Source: Gammaproteobacteria bacterium
GTDB lineage: Bacteria; Pseudomonadota; Gammaproteobacteria; Pseudomonadales; Pseudohongiellaceae
DNA length: 64,000 bases
Reading direction: 5' to 3'
Assembly (NCBI GenBank): GCA_024644515.1
Contig: JAHEHN010000001.1
Location: forward strand, 58,068-122,067
The position numbers and the translations under genes are program-made. Shown in pieces: positions 25,059 through 34,233 of the stretch. A model generated the notes under the pieces. That model did no database searches. It saw only the letters and a program-made list of their open reading frames with translations, and was not told where the DNA came from. How positions within the stretch are numbered: the stretch's first letter is position 1; each line of letters begins with the position of its first letter.

Positions 25059-26396
25059 ATGCAATTAATAGCCTCAGATCACCCCTCACTTAACTCTCCC
25101 ATGGCTGCCATGCTGGATGGCTATGACTGTCCGGCAATCCTGGTGTCTGCGGACTATGAGATTCTCGCCACCAATTCACGTTACCAGGATAGCTTTGGCG
25201 ATATTGATTTCTCCAGAACCAATCGCTGTTTTCAGATATCCCATGGTTACAGTGTGCCCTGTGATCAGGCTGGCGAAGATTGCCCGCTGGGCGCTGCGAA
25301 AAAGTCAGGCCACAAGGAGCGTGTTCTGCATATTCATCAAACTCCCCGTGGCAAGGAGCACGTCGATGTGGAAATGCTGCCTATCCACAACAGTGAAGGT
25401 GAGCTGATTTATTTCGTAGAGCTCTTGCATCCCGTGCCATTAGCCAGTGGTCATTTCAATGACAAGGAACTGGTCGGTGAAAGTCCGGCCTTTAACAAAA
25501 TGCTTGAGCATATTGCCCGTGTGGGCAAGGCTGATATTTCGGTCTTGCTGCTGGGAGAATCAGGCACCGGCAAGGAATTGGCCGCAAGGGCTATTCATGA
25601 AGCTAGCGGGCGCAAGGACAAAGCGTTGGTGACCCTTGAATGTACAGGACTCACCGACTCACTATTTGAAAGCGAATTGTTCGGACATATCAAAGGCGCT
25701 TTTACCGGGGCAACCTCCAACAAAAAAGGCCTGGCGGAACTAGCCGATGGCGGCACCCTGTTTCTGGATGAGATCGGTGATGTGCCATTGCAAACCCAGG
25801 TAAAGCTGTTACGCCTGCTGGAAACCGGTACCTTTCGTCAGGTGGGCAGTGCCGAAGTCAAGCGTTCGGACTTCAGATTAATTTGTGCCACCCACAGAAA
25901 CCTGAGCCAGATGGTGGATGCCTCGGAGTTTAGAGATGATTTGTTTTACCGCATCAATGTTTTTCCCATTCATTTGCCCTCACTGGGTGAACGAACCCAG
26001 GATATTCCATTATTAGCCAGAGCCCTTTTAAAAAGGGTCGCGGGAGGCAAGAAATTCAGCCTGACGCCAGCTGCGGAAGAGACGCTTAAGGAGCATCATT
26101 TCAAGGGGAATATTCGTGAATTGCGAAATATCCTGAGCAGGGCTATCGTGTTGAGCGATACCGATAAAATTCAGGAAGACACCATCAGGGACTGTTTTTT
26201 TGATCGTGCTGGTGAAAATTCGGACTTGGTAAAACAAGATATTGCACGACAAGTGGAGGCGGAAATGGATCTTAAAACCCTTGAGCGAAACTACATTTCA
26301 GGCTTGATGAAACAGCATAATGACAACAAGGAAAAAGTCGCCGCTATTCTCGACATCAGTGTACGCTCTCTTTACCGCAAACTTAACGAAACTTGA
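25059..26396 (+). CDS. Sigma-54-dependent activator: Cys-rich PAS, AAA+, Fis-type HTH
   Basis: Enhancer-binding transcription activator of 445 residues without a receiver domain. A PAS-like sensory domain (about 15-125) carries Cys57, Cys68 and Cys75 in an R-C-F-Q ... P-C-D-Q-A-G-E-D-C-P-L arrangement, suggesting a redox, metal or sulfur ligand. The AAA+ domain (about 138-365) has G-E-S-G-T-G-K-E (Walker A) and the sigma-54 contact loop G-A-F-T-G-A (213-218). The C-terminal Fis-type helix-turn-helix is at about 400-442. Walker B reads T-L-F-L-D-E-I-G. A leaderless-looking start at 25059 has no strong Shine-Dalgarno; a 16-codon TTG frame with a GGAGG (25018 onward) overlaps it and could couple translation. 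The likely target is the divergent peptide gene. Confidence 0.88.
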   Translation: MQLIASDHPSLNSPMAAMLDGYDCPAILVSADYEILATNSRYQDSFGDIDFSRTNRCFQISHGYSVPCDQAGEDCPLGAAKKSGHKERVLHIHQTPRGKEHVDVEMLPIHNSEGELIYFVELLHPVPLASGHFNDKELVGESPAFNKMLEHIARVGKADISVLLLGESGTGKELAARAIHEASGRKDKALVTLECTGLTDSLFESELFGHIKGAFTGATSNKKGLAELADGGTLFLDEIGDVPLQTQVKLLRLLETGTFRQVGSAEVKRSDFRLICATHRNLSQMVDASEFRDDLFYRINVFPIHLPSLGERTQDIPLLARALLKRVAGGKKFSLTPAAEETLKEHHFKGNIRELRNILSRAIVLSDTDKIQEDTIRDCFFDRAGENSDLVKQDIARQVEAEMDLKTLERNYISGLMKQHNDNKEKVAAILDISVRSLYRKLNET

Positions 26397-26404
26397 ATTG
26401 AATG

Positions 26405-26424
26405 ACTGATACCGGGCTATCAGT
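26405..26424 (+). terminator. Hairpin after the sigma-54 activator gene
   Basis: ACTGATA (26405-26411) pairs with TATCAGT (26418-26424) around a CCGGGC loop, 8 bases after the stop. Only a weak T/A-rich tail follows, so termination strength is doubtful. Confidence 0.4.
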
Positions 26425-26577
26425 TATAAAATTCGCTCCATTTAGATATCAATATTTTTTTATCAGGTCTGGATTAAGGAAAAGAGTCACTAGATTGCAG
26501 GGCATGAGTGCAAGGAGGTATTCTCCGTCCGAATATCAGGCTGTTTAATTTATAAAATCTGGGCAGGGCGCCATTTC

Positions 26578-27051
26578 CTAGTTCTTATCCCGCTCGATAT
26601 AAAACCTGATTGCAGCCAGTGCTTCGTCGGGGTCAGTTCTGCCAACCGGGGATGAGCTGTAGGTAGAAGAATAAATTAATCCGCTTTTATCGACAATAAA
26701 CTCTGTAGGCTGCATGAAGTTGCGGCTTTCGTCCCAGAATGATCCCAGCTGGTTGGCCAGTTCTCGTTCTACTCCCCAGGCTACTGGAAAAGAAAGGCTC
26801 GCTGCTACTTCCTGTGCGTGTTCCAGTGAATCAATGCTGGCGGCAATGATGCTGGTATTCAGTTCACGAAACTGATCAATGCGTTGTTCATATTTATCTA
26901 GCAAGCGCCGGCAGAAGGGGCACCAGTGTCCGCGGTAAAACAGAATAATGGTGTAATCCGACGTCAGGCCAGCGGGCAGGTCAAGAATGTCTGCTTCCCC
27001 CAGTTTCAGACGAAAGGCCGGTAGCTGATCGCCGTTTTGATATTTATTCAT
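26578..27051 (-). CDS. Peroxiredoxin-like (AhpC/TSA, thioredoxin-fold) protein
   Basis: A 157-residue thioredoxin-fold protein of the AhpC/TSA superfamily. The active site reads G-H-W-C-P-F-C-R-R-L, giving a C-x-x-C pair near residues 44-47 rather than the lone Cys of typical 2-Cys peroxiredoxins. No signal peptide is seen, so it is cytoplasmic. It follows the thiolase by 31 bases and is probably the last gene of the beta-ketoadipate operon. Confidence 0.8.
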   Translation of the reverse strand: MNKYQNGDQLPAFRLKLGEADILDLPAGLTSDYTIILFYRGHWCPFCRRLLDKYEQRIDQFRELNTSIIAASIDSLEHAQEVAASLSFPVAWGVERELANQLGSFWDESRNFMQPTEFIVDKSGLIYSSTYSSSPVGRTDPDEALAAIRFYIERDKN

Positions 27052-27082
27052 GGCTTGTTTCCTGTTCGGGGTTTAATTTTTT

Positions 27083-28288
27083 TTACACCTGCTCAAGGGC
27101 AATAGCACAGCCCTGGCCCACGCCAACACACATGGCAGCGATACCTGTTTTGGCCCCGGTTTCACTCATCTGTAATGCCAGTGTACCGGTTATACGTGTT
27201 CCGGATGCCCCCAGTGGATGGCCAAGGGCAATAGCGCCGCCGTTGCAATTGATGTAGTCGGCTTCATCGGCCAGCCCCAGTGCTCTGGATGTGGCCAGCA
27301 CCTGACAGGCGAAGGCCTCATTGAATTCAAAAAGATCAATGTCGTTGATTTCCAGCTGCAAACGTTCGAGGAGTTTTTGGGTGGTAGGCGCCGGACCATA
27401 GCCCATGATTCGTGGTGCCAGACCAACACTGGCGCCGCCAAGTATTTTAACCCGCGGTGTAAGCCCGTATTTTTTTACGGCGGTCTCAGAGGCAATGATC
27501 AAGGCCGCGGCCCCATCATTAATGCCGGAGCAGTTACCGGCGGTGACTGAGCCACTAGCGCGAAACGGTGTGCGCAATTGACTCAATGCCTCAAGGGTCG
27601 TGTCGGGTCGTGGATGCTCATCCGTGGCGACAATGATTGCATCGCCTTTGCGTTGGGGAATAGCTACCGGACAGATTTCCCTGGCAAGGCGGCCGCTTTT
27701 TATGGCGGCAGCGGCACGTTGTTGTGAGCGCAGGGCAAAGGCATCCTGATCATTGCGACTGATAGCGAATTGCTCTGCGACATTTTCCGCAGTCTCCCCC
27801 ATGGAATCGGTGCCGTACAGTTGTTCCATCTTTGGATTAACGAAGCGCCAGCCCAGGGAAGTTTCATAAATTTCTGCTTTCTGGCTGAAGGCCTTGTCAG
27901 CTTTTGGCATGACCAGCGGGGCGCGTGACATACTTTCGACGCCGCCGGCAATAAAAAGATCTCCTTCACCGGCCTTGATTTGTCTTGCGGCCATGATGAC
28001 AGCATCCATACCGGAAGCACATAAACGATTCAGTGTGATACCCGGTACTTCCTGGGGTAGACCGGCGAGTAATAGGGCCATGCGCGCCACATTACGATTG
28101 TCTTCACCGGCCTGATTGGTGTTGCCAAGAATCACATCATCGAGGACTGACCAGTCGAGACCAGCATGTCGGGCCATCAGCGCCTTGATAGGTTCTGCCG
28201 CCAGGTCATCGGTGCGCACCGATGAAAGGGCGCCAGCATAGCGACCGATTGGAGTGCGGATGTAATCGCAGATATAGGCGTTAGTCAT
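27083..28288 (-). CDS. pcaF: 3-oxoadipyl-CoA thiolase / acetyl-CoA acyltransferase
   Basis: Thiolase cleaving 3-oxoadipyl-CoA to succinyl-CoA and acetyl-CoA in the last step of the beta-ketoadipate pathway. The N-terminal [20 protein letters not shown] is typical of PcaF/PaaJ. The nucleophilic Cys is in N-R-L-C-A-S-G near residue 90, the His in G-H-P-L-G-A-S-G and the second Cys in C-V-G-V-G-Q-G. Length is standard at 401. It starts 3 bases after the CoA-transferase stop, which supports the specific assignment over a general fatty-acid thiolase. Confidence 0.85.
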   Translation of the reverse strand: MTNAYICDYIRTPIGRYAGALSSVRTDDLAAEPIKALMARHAGLDWSVLDDVILGNTNQAGEDNRNVARMALLLAGLPQEVPGITLNRLCASGMDAVIMAARQIKAGEGDLFIAGGVESMSRAPLVMPKADKAFSQKAEIYETSLGWRFVNPKMEQLYGTDSMGETAENVAEQFAISRNDQDAFALRSQQRAAAAIKSGRLAREICPVAIPQRKGDAIIVATDEHPRPDTTLEALSQLRTPFRASGSVTAGNCSGINDGAAALIIASETAVKKYGLTPRVKILGGASVGLAPRIMGYGPAPTTQKLLERLQLEINDIDLFEFNEAFACQVLATSRALGLADEADYINCNGGAIALGHPLGASGTRITGTLALQMSETGAKTGIAAMCVGVGQGCAIALEQV

Positions 28289-28291
28289 GAA

Positions 28292-29635
28292 TCAAATGTC
28301 TTCCCTGTAATGCGCTTCTGTGCTTTGTTTAATATCTTCTTTGGTAAATCCGGCCATTACTTTTTTTAATACCATGCCCTGTTGAGTAAAGTGGAATACT
28401 GCCCGATCAGTAATCAGCACATCAACAACCCCTTTTGCCGTGAGGGGCAGAGTACATTGCTTTTTCACCTTGCTATCACCTGCTCGATCACAATGGGTCA
28501 TGGTAACAATAAGTCGCTTTGCGCCTGAGGCCAGATCCATGGCGCCGCCCACGCCCAACAAGGGTTTACCGGGCACTGCCCAGTTAGCCAGATTGCCAGT
28601 TTCATCCACCTCCAGTCCACCCATAACGGCCACATCAACATGGCCTCCTCGTATCATGCCAAATGAAGCGGCACTATCAAAATAGGATGAACCGGGAAGG
28701 GCGGTAACAGGTATTTTACCGGCGTTTACTGGATAGTCCATGGCGCCCCCTGTTTCAGGTGAAGGTCCAACGCCCAGCATGCCATTTTCGGTGTGCATGA
28801 TAATACCGTGTTCGCTACTGATCAGGTCGGCCACCAGAGTAGGGATGCCAATACCCAGATTCACAATTTCACCGGCATGAAGTTCTTCCAGGACCGCTCG
28901 CGCCATCGCCATACGGGAGTCATCCACTTTTTTATGACTGGCAGACACGGAGGCAGATGAACCAAGATCCTCTTCACTGGTGTGGGCCTGCACCAGATAG
29001 TCTACAAAGCAACCAGGCGTATGGATGGTATTAGGATCCAGTTCACCCACGGGCACAATTTCTTCAACCTCGGCGATCACTATTTTAGAAGCCGTAGCGG
29101 CAGCCTGATTAAAATTGTTTTCCGTCATACGGTATTGCAGATTGCCGGCGGTGTCCGCTTTCCAGGCGCGAATCAGACTGACATCGCCTTTAATGGGTTC
29201 CACAAAGACCACTTCCTTGCCATCAATAGTGCGCGTTTCGCGGCCCTGGGCCAGAAGTGTACCTGCCGAAGTAGGCGTGAAGAATCCACCAATACCTGCG
29301 CCCCCGGCGCGTATCGCTTCACCCAGTGTGCCCTGGGGTAAAAGTTCAACTTCAATCCTTCCTTCCTGAACGGCCGCCACGGCCTCCGGGTTGCTGGTAA
29401 AAAACGAGCCAATGGCTTTTTTAAGTTGTCCATTGCGTAACAGACGTCCGCCACCCAGTCCGGGTTCGCCAACGTTGTTACCCACATAAGTGAGGTTCTG
29501 AACTGTTGTTTCGGCAAGTGCATGCAGCAGATGGATCGGGTTGCCGGTCATGCCGAAACCGCCGACCAGCAACGTGTCGCCATCTTTTATCAGTGTGGCG
29601 GCTTTTTCTGGTGTAACTTGTGAAACTGTTTTCAT
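28292..29635 (-). CDS. Fused 3-oxoacid (3-oxoadipate) CoA-transferase, alpha and beta in one chain
   Basis: Transfers CoA from succinyl-CoA to a 3-oxo acid, here probably 3-oxoadipate. The alpha-type half (about 1-230; [10 protein letters not shown] near residue 24) and the beta-type half (about 240-445; G-I-G-I-P-T-L-V and E-N-G-M-L-G with the catalytic Glu) are usually separate PcaI and PcaJ proteins. Fused forms are known in the family. The ATG at 29635 is preceded by AGGAAAG; the frame is open further upstream but without a ribosome binding site. Next to PcaF. Ring-cleavage genes are not in the window. Confidence 0.87.
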   Translation of the reverse strand: MKTVSQVTPEKAATLIKDGDTLLVGGFGMTGNPIHLLHALAETTVQNLTYVGNNVGEPGLGGGRLLRNGQLKKAIGSFFTSNPEAVAAVQEGRIEVELLPQGTLGEAIRAGGAGIGGFFTPTSAGTLLAQGRETRTIDGKEVVFVEPIKGDVSLIRAWKADTAGNLQYRMTENNFNQAAATASKIVIAEVEEIVPVGELDPNTIHTPGCFVDYLVQAHTSEEDLGSSASVSASHKKVDDSRMAMARAVLEELHAGEIVNLGIGIPTLVADLISSEHGIIMHTENGMLGVGPSPETGGAMDYPVNAGKIPVTALPGSSYFDSAASFGMIRGGHVDVAVMGGLEVDETGNLANWAVPGKPLLGVGGAMDLASGAKRLIVTMTHCDRAGDSKVKKQCTLPLTAKGVVDVLITDRAVFHFTQQGMVLKKVMAGFTKEDIKQSTEAHYREDI

Positions 29636-29699
29636 GGTGCTTTCCTGAGTATTCAGGTAATTGTACAGAACACCTAAAAGCACACAAATATCATGATGA

Positions 29700-29873
29700 T
29701 TATTTAAGGCCTGCTTCTGTCTGTTCCCCCTGATACAGATCGAGGTCAACATCCTGAAGAGCGGTTACAGTGATCTCCCCCATTTGGTATGTTTTGCATA
29801 ATTTCCTGGCTTGCAGGACAGGTTCAGTTTTTATAGCTTCCCCGCTAAAAACAGGCTCAGTGGCTTCGACCAT
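29700..29873 (-). pseudogene. 5' stump of an ABC-transporter ATPase gene (MacB/LolD type)
   Basis: A 57-codon frame with a good ribosome binding site (AGAGGA before the ATG). After a short N-terminal tail, the codons read V-L-Q-A-R-K-L-C-K-T-Y-Q-M-G-E and [14 protein letters not shown]. This is the opening of an ABC ATPase up to the strand before Walker A. It then ends in an unrelated Q-T-E-A-G-L-K and TAA. No Walker A, signature motif or permease follows in any frame. A deletion seems to have joined the 5' end of this gene to the CoA-transferase upstream region. Confidence 0.6.
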
Positions 29874-30036
29874 GATTTTTCCTCTAGCGCTTATTCTATA
29901 AATAAATCATTGATATTCTGAAAATTGGCAGGATTTTAATAGGGTGGGCTTGATAAATATCAAATAAAAAATGACACAGCCCTGACAATTTATTGCAGGC
30001 AGCTAAAGGCAGCACTAAACGCGACGTTAGAGGCTC

Positions 30037-30582
30037 ATGAAAAAAATTCTGGTTTTGTATGCCGCGAAGCATGGACAGTCAAAAAAAATAGCACAGACTC
30101 TTGCAGATCATCTTTCCACCCTGGGGGTGCAGGTATCCTTGCTTGATGTGTCTGATTTTGACAAGCATGCACTGAGCCTGGACACATTTGACTATCTTGT
30201 CTTCGGCGCTTCGATCTATATCGGAAATATTGAAAAAGACATGACCGTATTTATCAACAAAAATGCAGATACTATTGCCAGTCTTCCGCGTTCTTTTTTT
30301 CTCGTGGCCATGGCTGCTGCTACCAAGGATGATGGCAGACGGGAAAAGTCGCTGGCTGAAATTCGTCTGAATCTGTCAAGGCGCGTCCAGGTAAATTTTC
30401 CCGACATTGAGGTTTTTGCAGGGGCCATCAAATATACCCAATACAATTGGCTGGTGAAATGGATGATGAAACGCATCGCGCGCAAGGAAGGGGGCAGTGT
30501 TGATACCAGCCGGGACTATGAATATACCGATTGGACTCAGTTAGCGGCTTATGCCCAACGTTTGGCAAATAAGGTAAATTAA
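30037..30582 (+). CDS. hemG: Menaquinone-dependent protoporphyrinogen IX oxidase (HemG)
   Basis: Flavodoxin-fold enzyme oxidising protoporphyrinogen IX to protoporphyrin IX for haem synthesis, passing electrons to the quinone pool. The FMN phosphate loop is Y-A-A-K-H-G-Q-S-K-K-I-A near residue 8. The long loop (about 125-160) with K-W-M-M-K-R-I-A and the D-T-S-R-D-Y-E-Y-T-D-W ending are HemG hallmarks. The 181-residue length is normal. Its stop overlaps that of the convergent next gene. Confidence 0.9.
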   Translation: MKKILVLYAAKHGQSKKIAQTLADHLSTLGVQVSLLDVSDFDKHALSLDTFDYLVFGASIYIGNIEKDMTVFINKNADTIASLPRSFFLVAMAAATKDDGRREKSLAEIRLNLSRRVQVNFPDIEVFAGAIKYTQYNWLVKWMMKRIARKEGGSVDTSRDYEYTDWTQLAAYAQRLANKVN

Positions 30583-31625
30583 TCCTGAGAATATTCTTCG
30601 CATTCAAAGGGCAGTATTTCAACCCCTGACACGTGAATCCATTTTTTGTTCAGTGTGACAGGTTCGGTAAAATTGACCGGGTCTGTAATGACCATTTGGT
30701 AATCCAGCATGCTGCCGTCTTCGATGGCAGTAAAGCGTTCACTGATTGTGGTTTGTGTGCTTAGGGGAATGCCAGACTGGTCGAACCAGGGCCAGTTAAC
30801 ATGATCAGTATTGGCCACCAGGGTGTCGTTGTCCCAGAAGCCTGTTGAATATCCAAGTGGAGAGAATGGTGTATCGGCTGGTGCAGATCCCTGTCCCATA
30901 TGGATTGTGCGAGTCAGATCATATTCTTCAATACGTAACACGATATTTTCACCAGCGCGAATAATCTCCATGGGTAATGGCTGCTCCATGATTAAGGGCA
31001 TGCCTTTTGGGGTGCAGTTATTGGTGGGATTATCAGTAGCTGGATTGAAATTCGCCAGTACCTGTTTTGCCGCGGCAGTCATGGGGTAGTTATTCAGGTC
31101 ATAATTCCGATTGATGGATTCCGGAAACAAAAAGCCGTCGGCGCCGGTAAAAGTCCACATACGAAATAGTCCAAGTTCTGGTCTGCTGCGATCACCTTCC
31201 GTACGAAAACGATAGGAAAAGTCGCCAATAAACTGATCCTTGAATTTGGACCCGGCGCCAGTCTGCATGACCAGTTCTCGGCCATCGGGAAGCAGGACGT
31301 TGGTGGCAAAGGCTTCCCGTTTGCCGGTCAATGGCGGCCATGCCGCAACCCGAATTGTCATGCCTATGTTGATGGCATCGCGGGGAATGCCGGCGCGCTG
31401 CATCAGGGTAGGAGAACCACTTTCCAGATCCCATTCAATGGTCTCACCGTTATCATCCATGGTTTCAAGAAATATATGCACATGGGGGTTTTGCCAGTGA
31501 ATATTGGTCACAATGCCTTCGAGTTCCATGGAGCTGCCGTTATCAAAACGGCCGAAAAAGCTGTGATGTGCCTGAAGCAGGGCGGGAAGGGTAAGCAAAA
31601 GAATTAACAGGGGAAAGCGTCTCAT
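30579..31625 (-). CDS. Secreted DUF6152-type protein with W-x-N-D-T-L-V motif
   Basis: A 348-residue exported protein. The signal peptide is followed directly by H-H-S-F-F-G-R-F-D and N-P-H-V-H-I-F, the start of DUF6152-like proteins (compare 54657-55055). The second half has G-Y-S-T-G-F-W-D-N-D-T-L-V-A-N-T, shared with other secreted proteins in this window at 46964, 53425 and 62518. The His cluster at the mature N-terminus could bind metal. Function unknown. The last bases overlap the hemG stop on the other strand. Confidence 0.75.
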   Translation of the reverse strand: MRRFPLLILLLTLPALLQAHHSFFGRFDNGSSMELEGIVTNIHWQNPHVHIFLETMDDNGETIEWDLESGSPTLMQRAGIPRDAINIGMTIRVAAWPPLTGKREAFATNVLLPDGRELVMQTGAGSKFKDQFIGDFSYRFRTEGDRSRPELGLFRMWTFTGADGFLFPESINRNYDLNNYPMTAAAKQVLANFNPATDNPTNNCTPKGMPLIMEQPLPMEIIRAGENIVLRIEEYDLTRTIHMGQGSAPADTPFSPLGYSTGFWDNDTLVANTDHVNWPWFDQSGIPLSTQTTISERFTAIEDGSMLDYQMVITDPVNFTEPVTLNKKWIHVSGVEILPFECEEYSQD

Positions 31626-31835
31626 GGCAAATTCTCTATATCAGGTAATACCCACATGATACTGAAGAACCTGTCTATTTATAAGACTGTGTTTGTTGAG
31701 TGCCTGCTAGAGGAAAAACTGGTCATTTATGGGCGATAAACCGGGTTGCTATGACTTTTTCCTGACTTACATTTACTGCCAAAAAAAGTGATATTGCTGT
31801 GATATCCTGCCAGCACTTTTTGAGTAGGTGTCAGT

Positions 31836-32516
31836 TTGATCAAGAAAATAAATCCTGTGCTATTGCTGGTAGTGTTAAGTGTCCTGGTTTTCCTGATCAG
31901 GAAATTTCTGTTTCCTGACTATTCAGATGCTGCACTGATTAGCCATTTTGAACGCTTGCTATCTATTTTAGGCGTGCTCAGTATTGTGTACCTCCTGCTA
32001 CTCTATTTTATCTGTTCTTTCTTTTTTATCCCGATACTTATTCCACTGAATATTGTTTGTGGCGCACTTTTTGGTCCATTTCTGGGTTCAGTAGTGAGCC
32101 TGGCAGGGATTCTACTGAGTTGCATTGGCTCGACGATCTCGGTACGTTATGTCTTCAAGGGCATGGCAAATCTGGCGAGCAGGCAAAAAGAGGTAAAGAA
32201 ATTTCTAGGTCAAATTGATCGCTATGGATTTGTTGCCGCCATTCTTGTTCGTCTAACGTTTTTTGTGCCCTACCTGCTGCAGAATATTATTCTTGCCTTG
32301 ACTGCCATCAGGCTGAACGAACTGTTGTTACTTACCTTTTTCGGTGCCATCCCGGGAGTCATCAGTTACAGTTTTATTGGCGCCGGACTGGTCAGTTTTG
32401 ATGATGCCGGGACTTACGGTACCTATTTGTTGGTGCCGGCAATTTTTCTTGCCTTGGTAACCTTGTTTATCAATACTACACGCCGTCAGTTTGGTATTGG
32501 TCGTGACGAGGACTGA
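31836..32516 (+). CDS. TVP38/TMEM64-family (VTT domain) membrane protein
   Basis: A 226-residue inner-membrane protein with a VTT/SNARE-associated (DedA-related) domain. Landmarks are I-P-L-N-I-V-C-G-A-L-F-G-P-F-L-G near residue 66 and R-L-T-F-F-V-P-Y near 144. Bacterial relatives are linked to membrane homeostasis and lipid scrambling, but the exact role of this subgroup is unknown. The start is TTG at 31836 with AGGTG five bases upstream. It stands alone. Confidence 0.85.
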   Translation: MIKKINPVLLLVVLSVLVFLIRKFLFPDYSDAALISHFERLLSILGVLSIVYLLLLYFICSFFFIPILIPLNIVCGALFGPFLGSVVSLAGILLSCIGSTISVRYVFKGMANLASRQKEVKKFLGQIDRYGFVAAILVRLTFFVPYLLQNIILALTAIRLNELLLLTFFGAIPGVISYSFIGAGLVSFDDAGTYGTYLLVPAIFLALVTLFINTTRRQFGIGRDED

Positions 32517-32581
32517 TTCGATAAAAGATAAAAGCATAGAATAGAGTGCGATAAATAATATTTTGGGGTTGGGGGATTGTT

Positions 32582-33538
32582 ATGAAATTTTTTCTGAATG
32601 CACTAGTGGGGCTTGGATTTATTGTTGGCAGTGTTGCCGCTCTTGCGCAGGAAGACCTGGTCAGGGCGGCTTATGCCGGTGTCGCCGCGATTGGCAAGCA
32701 ATGGAACGGGCAGGTGAATGCGGCTACCCAGGCGCTCTACACGCCACTGCAAAAAGAAGTTGGCTCACAGGGACTGACTGTCCATAGTGACATTGCTTAC
32801 GGTGATCATCCCTCGCAGACCCTTGACCTCTGGGTCAGTGATGCGGGTTTCAGGGAAGGCGGGCCAGTACTGATTTATTTTCATGGCGGTGGTCTTACCG
32901 GCGGAGATAAGGTTAGCGCGGCAACGGATAATCTGATCTACAGTAACGTGGGTAAGTTCGTTGCCAGGGTAGGAGGCATCGGCATCAACGCTAATTACCG
33001 TCTGGCACCTGAAGCTACATGGCCCGATGGCGCCGTTGATTTGCGCATGATCATTGAGTGGGTTCATACCAATATTGCCGGGTATGGCGGCAATCCTGAC
33101 AATATTACTATCATGGGTAATTCAGCCGGTTCCACTCATGTGGCGACCTATATGTTTCACCAAACTTCCCAGTTACCAGCTGGGCCCGGGGTAAAAATGG
33201 CCATACTCAGCTCAGGCGGATTTGCGGCAGGAACCCCTGCCTATTATGGCAATGATGCCTCCCTTGCCGCCGAACGTTCCCCCCTTGGACTTGTTGACAC
33301 TTATCAGGGCGAGCAAATTCCGGTGTATTTGTGGAGTGCTGAATACGATCCGGCCAATATCGAAACCAGTGTCGCCCAGATGTATGCCAAACTGTGCCAG
33401 AAATATTCTGACTGCCCCATGTATACCCAGTGGCAAGGATACAATCATGTGTCACACGTCATGAGTATTGATAGCGCGGATACCACGATTACCAATGCCA
33501 TGATTCGTTTTTATCATGAGGTGATGGGGGATCAATAA
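32582..33538 (+). CDS. Secreted alpha/beta hydrolase (HSL/carboxylesterase type)
   Basis: Exported serine esterase of 318 residues. The signal peptide ends A-L-A-Q. The oxyanion motif is F-H-G-G-G-L-T-G-G near residue 100. The nucleophile Ser is in G-N-S-A-G-S near 180, the acid is probably the Asp in E-Y-D-P-A-N, and the His is in Y-N-H-V-S-H near 294. This is the hormone-sensitive-lipase-like arrangement. The substrate is unknown. A GGGGGA lies before the ATG, and a terminator follows. Confidence 0.87.
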   Translation: MKFFLNALVGLGFIVGSVAALAQEDLVRAAYAGVAAIGKQWNGQVNAATQALYTPLQKEVGSQGLTVHSDIAYGDHPSQTLDLWVSDAGFREGGPVLIYFHGGGLTGGDKVSAATDNLIYSNVGKFVARVGGIGINANYRLAPEATWPDGAVDLRMIIEWVHTNIAGYGGNPDNITIMGNSAGSTHVATYMFHQTSQLPAGPGVKMAILSSGGFAAGTPAYYGNDASLAAERSPLGLVDTYQGEQIPVYLWSAEYDPANIETSVAQMYAKLCQKYSDCPMYTQWQGYNHVSHVMSIDSADTTITNAMIRFYHEVMGDQ

Positions 33539-33539
33539 A

Positions 33540-33560
33540 GGGGCAAGGGGCAAGAGACAA
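33540..33560. repeat. Heptamer repeat GGGGCAA, second site
   Basis: Two exact copies and one diverged copy (GAGACAA) of GGGGCAA begin one base after the esterase stop codon. The same unit occurs at 10217-10239. Confidence 0.7.
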
Positions 33561-33628
33561 GCAACCCATACTCTTCAGCTTCGGTGTTTTCTGTAGGTCG
33601 TATAAGGACCGCAGGGAGGCCATCCGAC

Positions 33629-33653
33629 AAGGCGATCATTGATCGCCTTTTTT
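33629..33653 (+). terminator. Rho-independent terminator after the esterase gene
   Basis: AAGGCGAT pairs with ATCGCCTT around a five-base loop, and six T follow directly. Confidence 0.85.
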
Positions 33654-33663
33654 CAGCTTTCAG

Positions 33664-34197
33664 CTAGAAAGCTCTTATAGGATCTTCGCCATTCCAGTTC
33701 TGAGCGGCCAGATAGAAGCGGGTGAAGGTGTCGTCCATTTCTGGAACACTTGGTATCAGCTCGATAAATCCGGGTTCATTTTTTCCGTCATCCATGTAGC
33801 GGACTCTGCCACCACCGACATTAGCGGAAAACGCTTCCGAGAAACCCCGCGCCTGATAGGCCTGGGATTCTGCCAGAGTATCGTCCACCGCAATACCAAT
33901 ATGATGAAAACCATAGCCGCGTTTTTCAATGGTCTCTTTATAGACAGAAGGATAGTCATCTTTTGGCTGGATTAATTCGATGTTCATATGCCCGGCAAAC
34001 GACATGGCAATAGCGACATCCGATTGTGCCTGTTCACCGCGATAGATCTGGTCAGGGCCGGTAAAACTGTCCAGCAAAAACCAGGGGCCGGTTTTACCGT
34101 CCATGATCCACCAGTTCATCGCTGCCCTGATATCCTCGACGATATAGGCCATCTGCATTATTTGTCCGGTTTTTTGTCCAAATCCAAATTCGGCCAT
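33664..34197 (-). CDS. VOC-family (glyoxalase-fold) protein
   Basis: A 177-residue vicinal-oxygen-chelate fold protein. Typical blocks are I-M-Q-M-A-Y-I-V-E-D-I near the start, H-M-N-I-E-L-I-Q-P in the middle, G-Y-G-F-H-H-I-G-I-A-V-D-D and F-I-E-L-I-P at the end. The His in F-H-H and the Glu residues of the N-I-E-L and I-E-L strands are likely metal ligands. The substrate is unknown. It follows the second ankyrin gene by 36 bases and is probably cotranscribed. Confidence 0.82.
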   Translation of the reverse strand: MAEFGFGQKTGQIMQMAYIVEDIRAAMNWWIMDGKTGPWFLLDSFTGPDQIYRGEQAQSDVAIAMSFAGHMNIELIQPKDDYPSVYKETIEKRGYGFHHIGIAVDDTLAESQAYQARGFSEAFSANVGGGRVRYMDDGKNEPGFIELIPSVPEMDDTFTRFYLAAQNWNGEDPIRAF

Positions 34198-34233
34198 TCT
34201 CTTTTTCCGTTGTGTAGTTGGGTGAGCGCTATA

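Noticed and set aside
26512..26518. Perfect AAGGAGG between the sigma-54 activator and the peroxiredoxin gene
   Set aside because: No start codon follows at a usable distance in any frame.
28292..29752. Longer CoA-transferase with a 39-residue N-terminal extension
   Set aside because: The extension lacks a start with ribosome binding site and overlaps the ABC ATPase stump; ATG 29635 has AGGAAAG and matches the family N-terminus.
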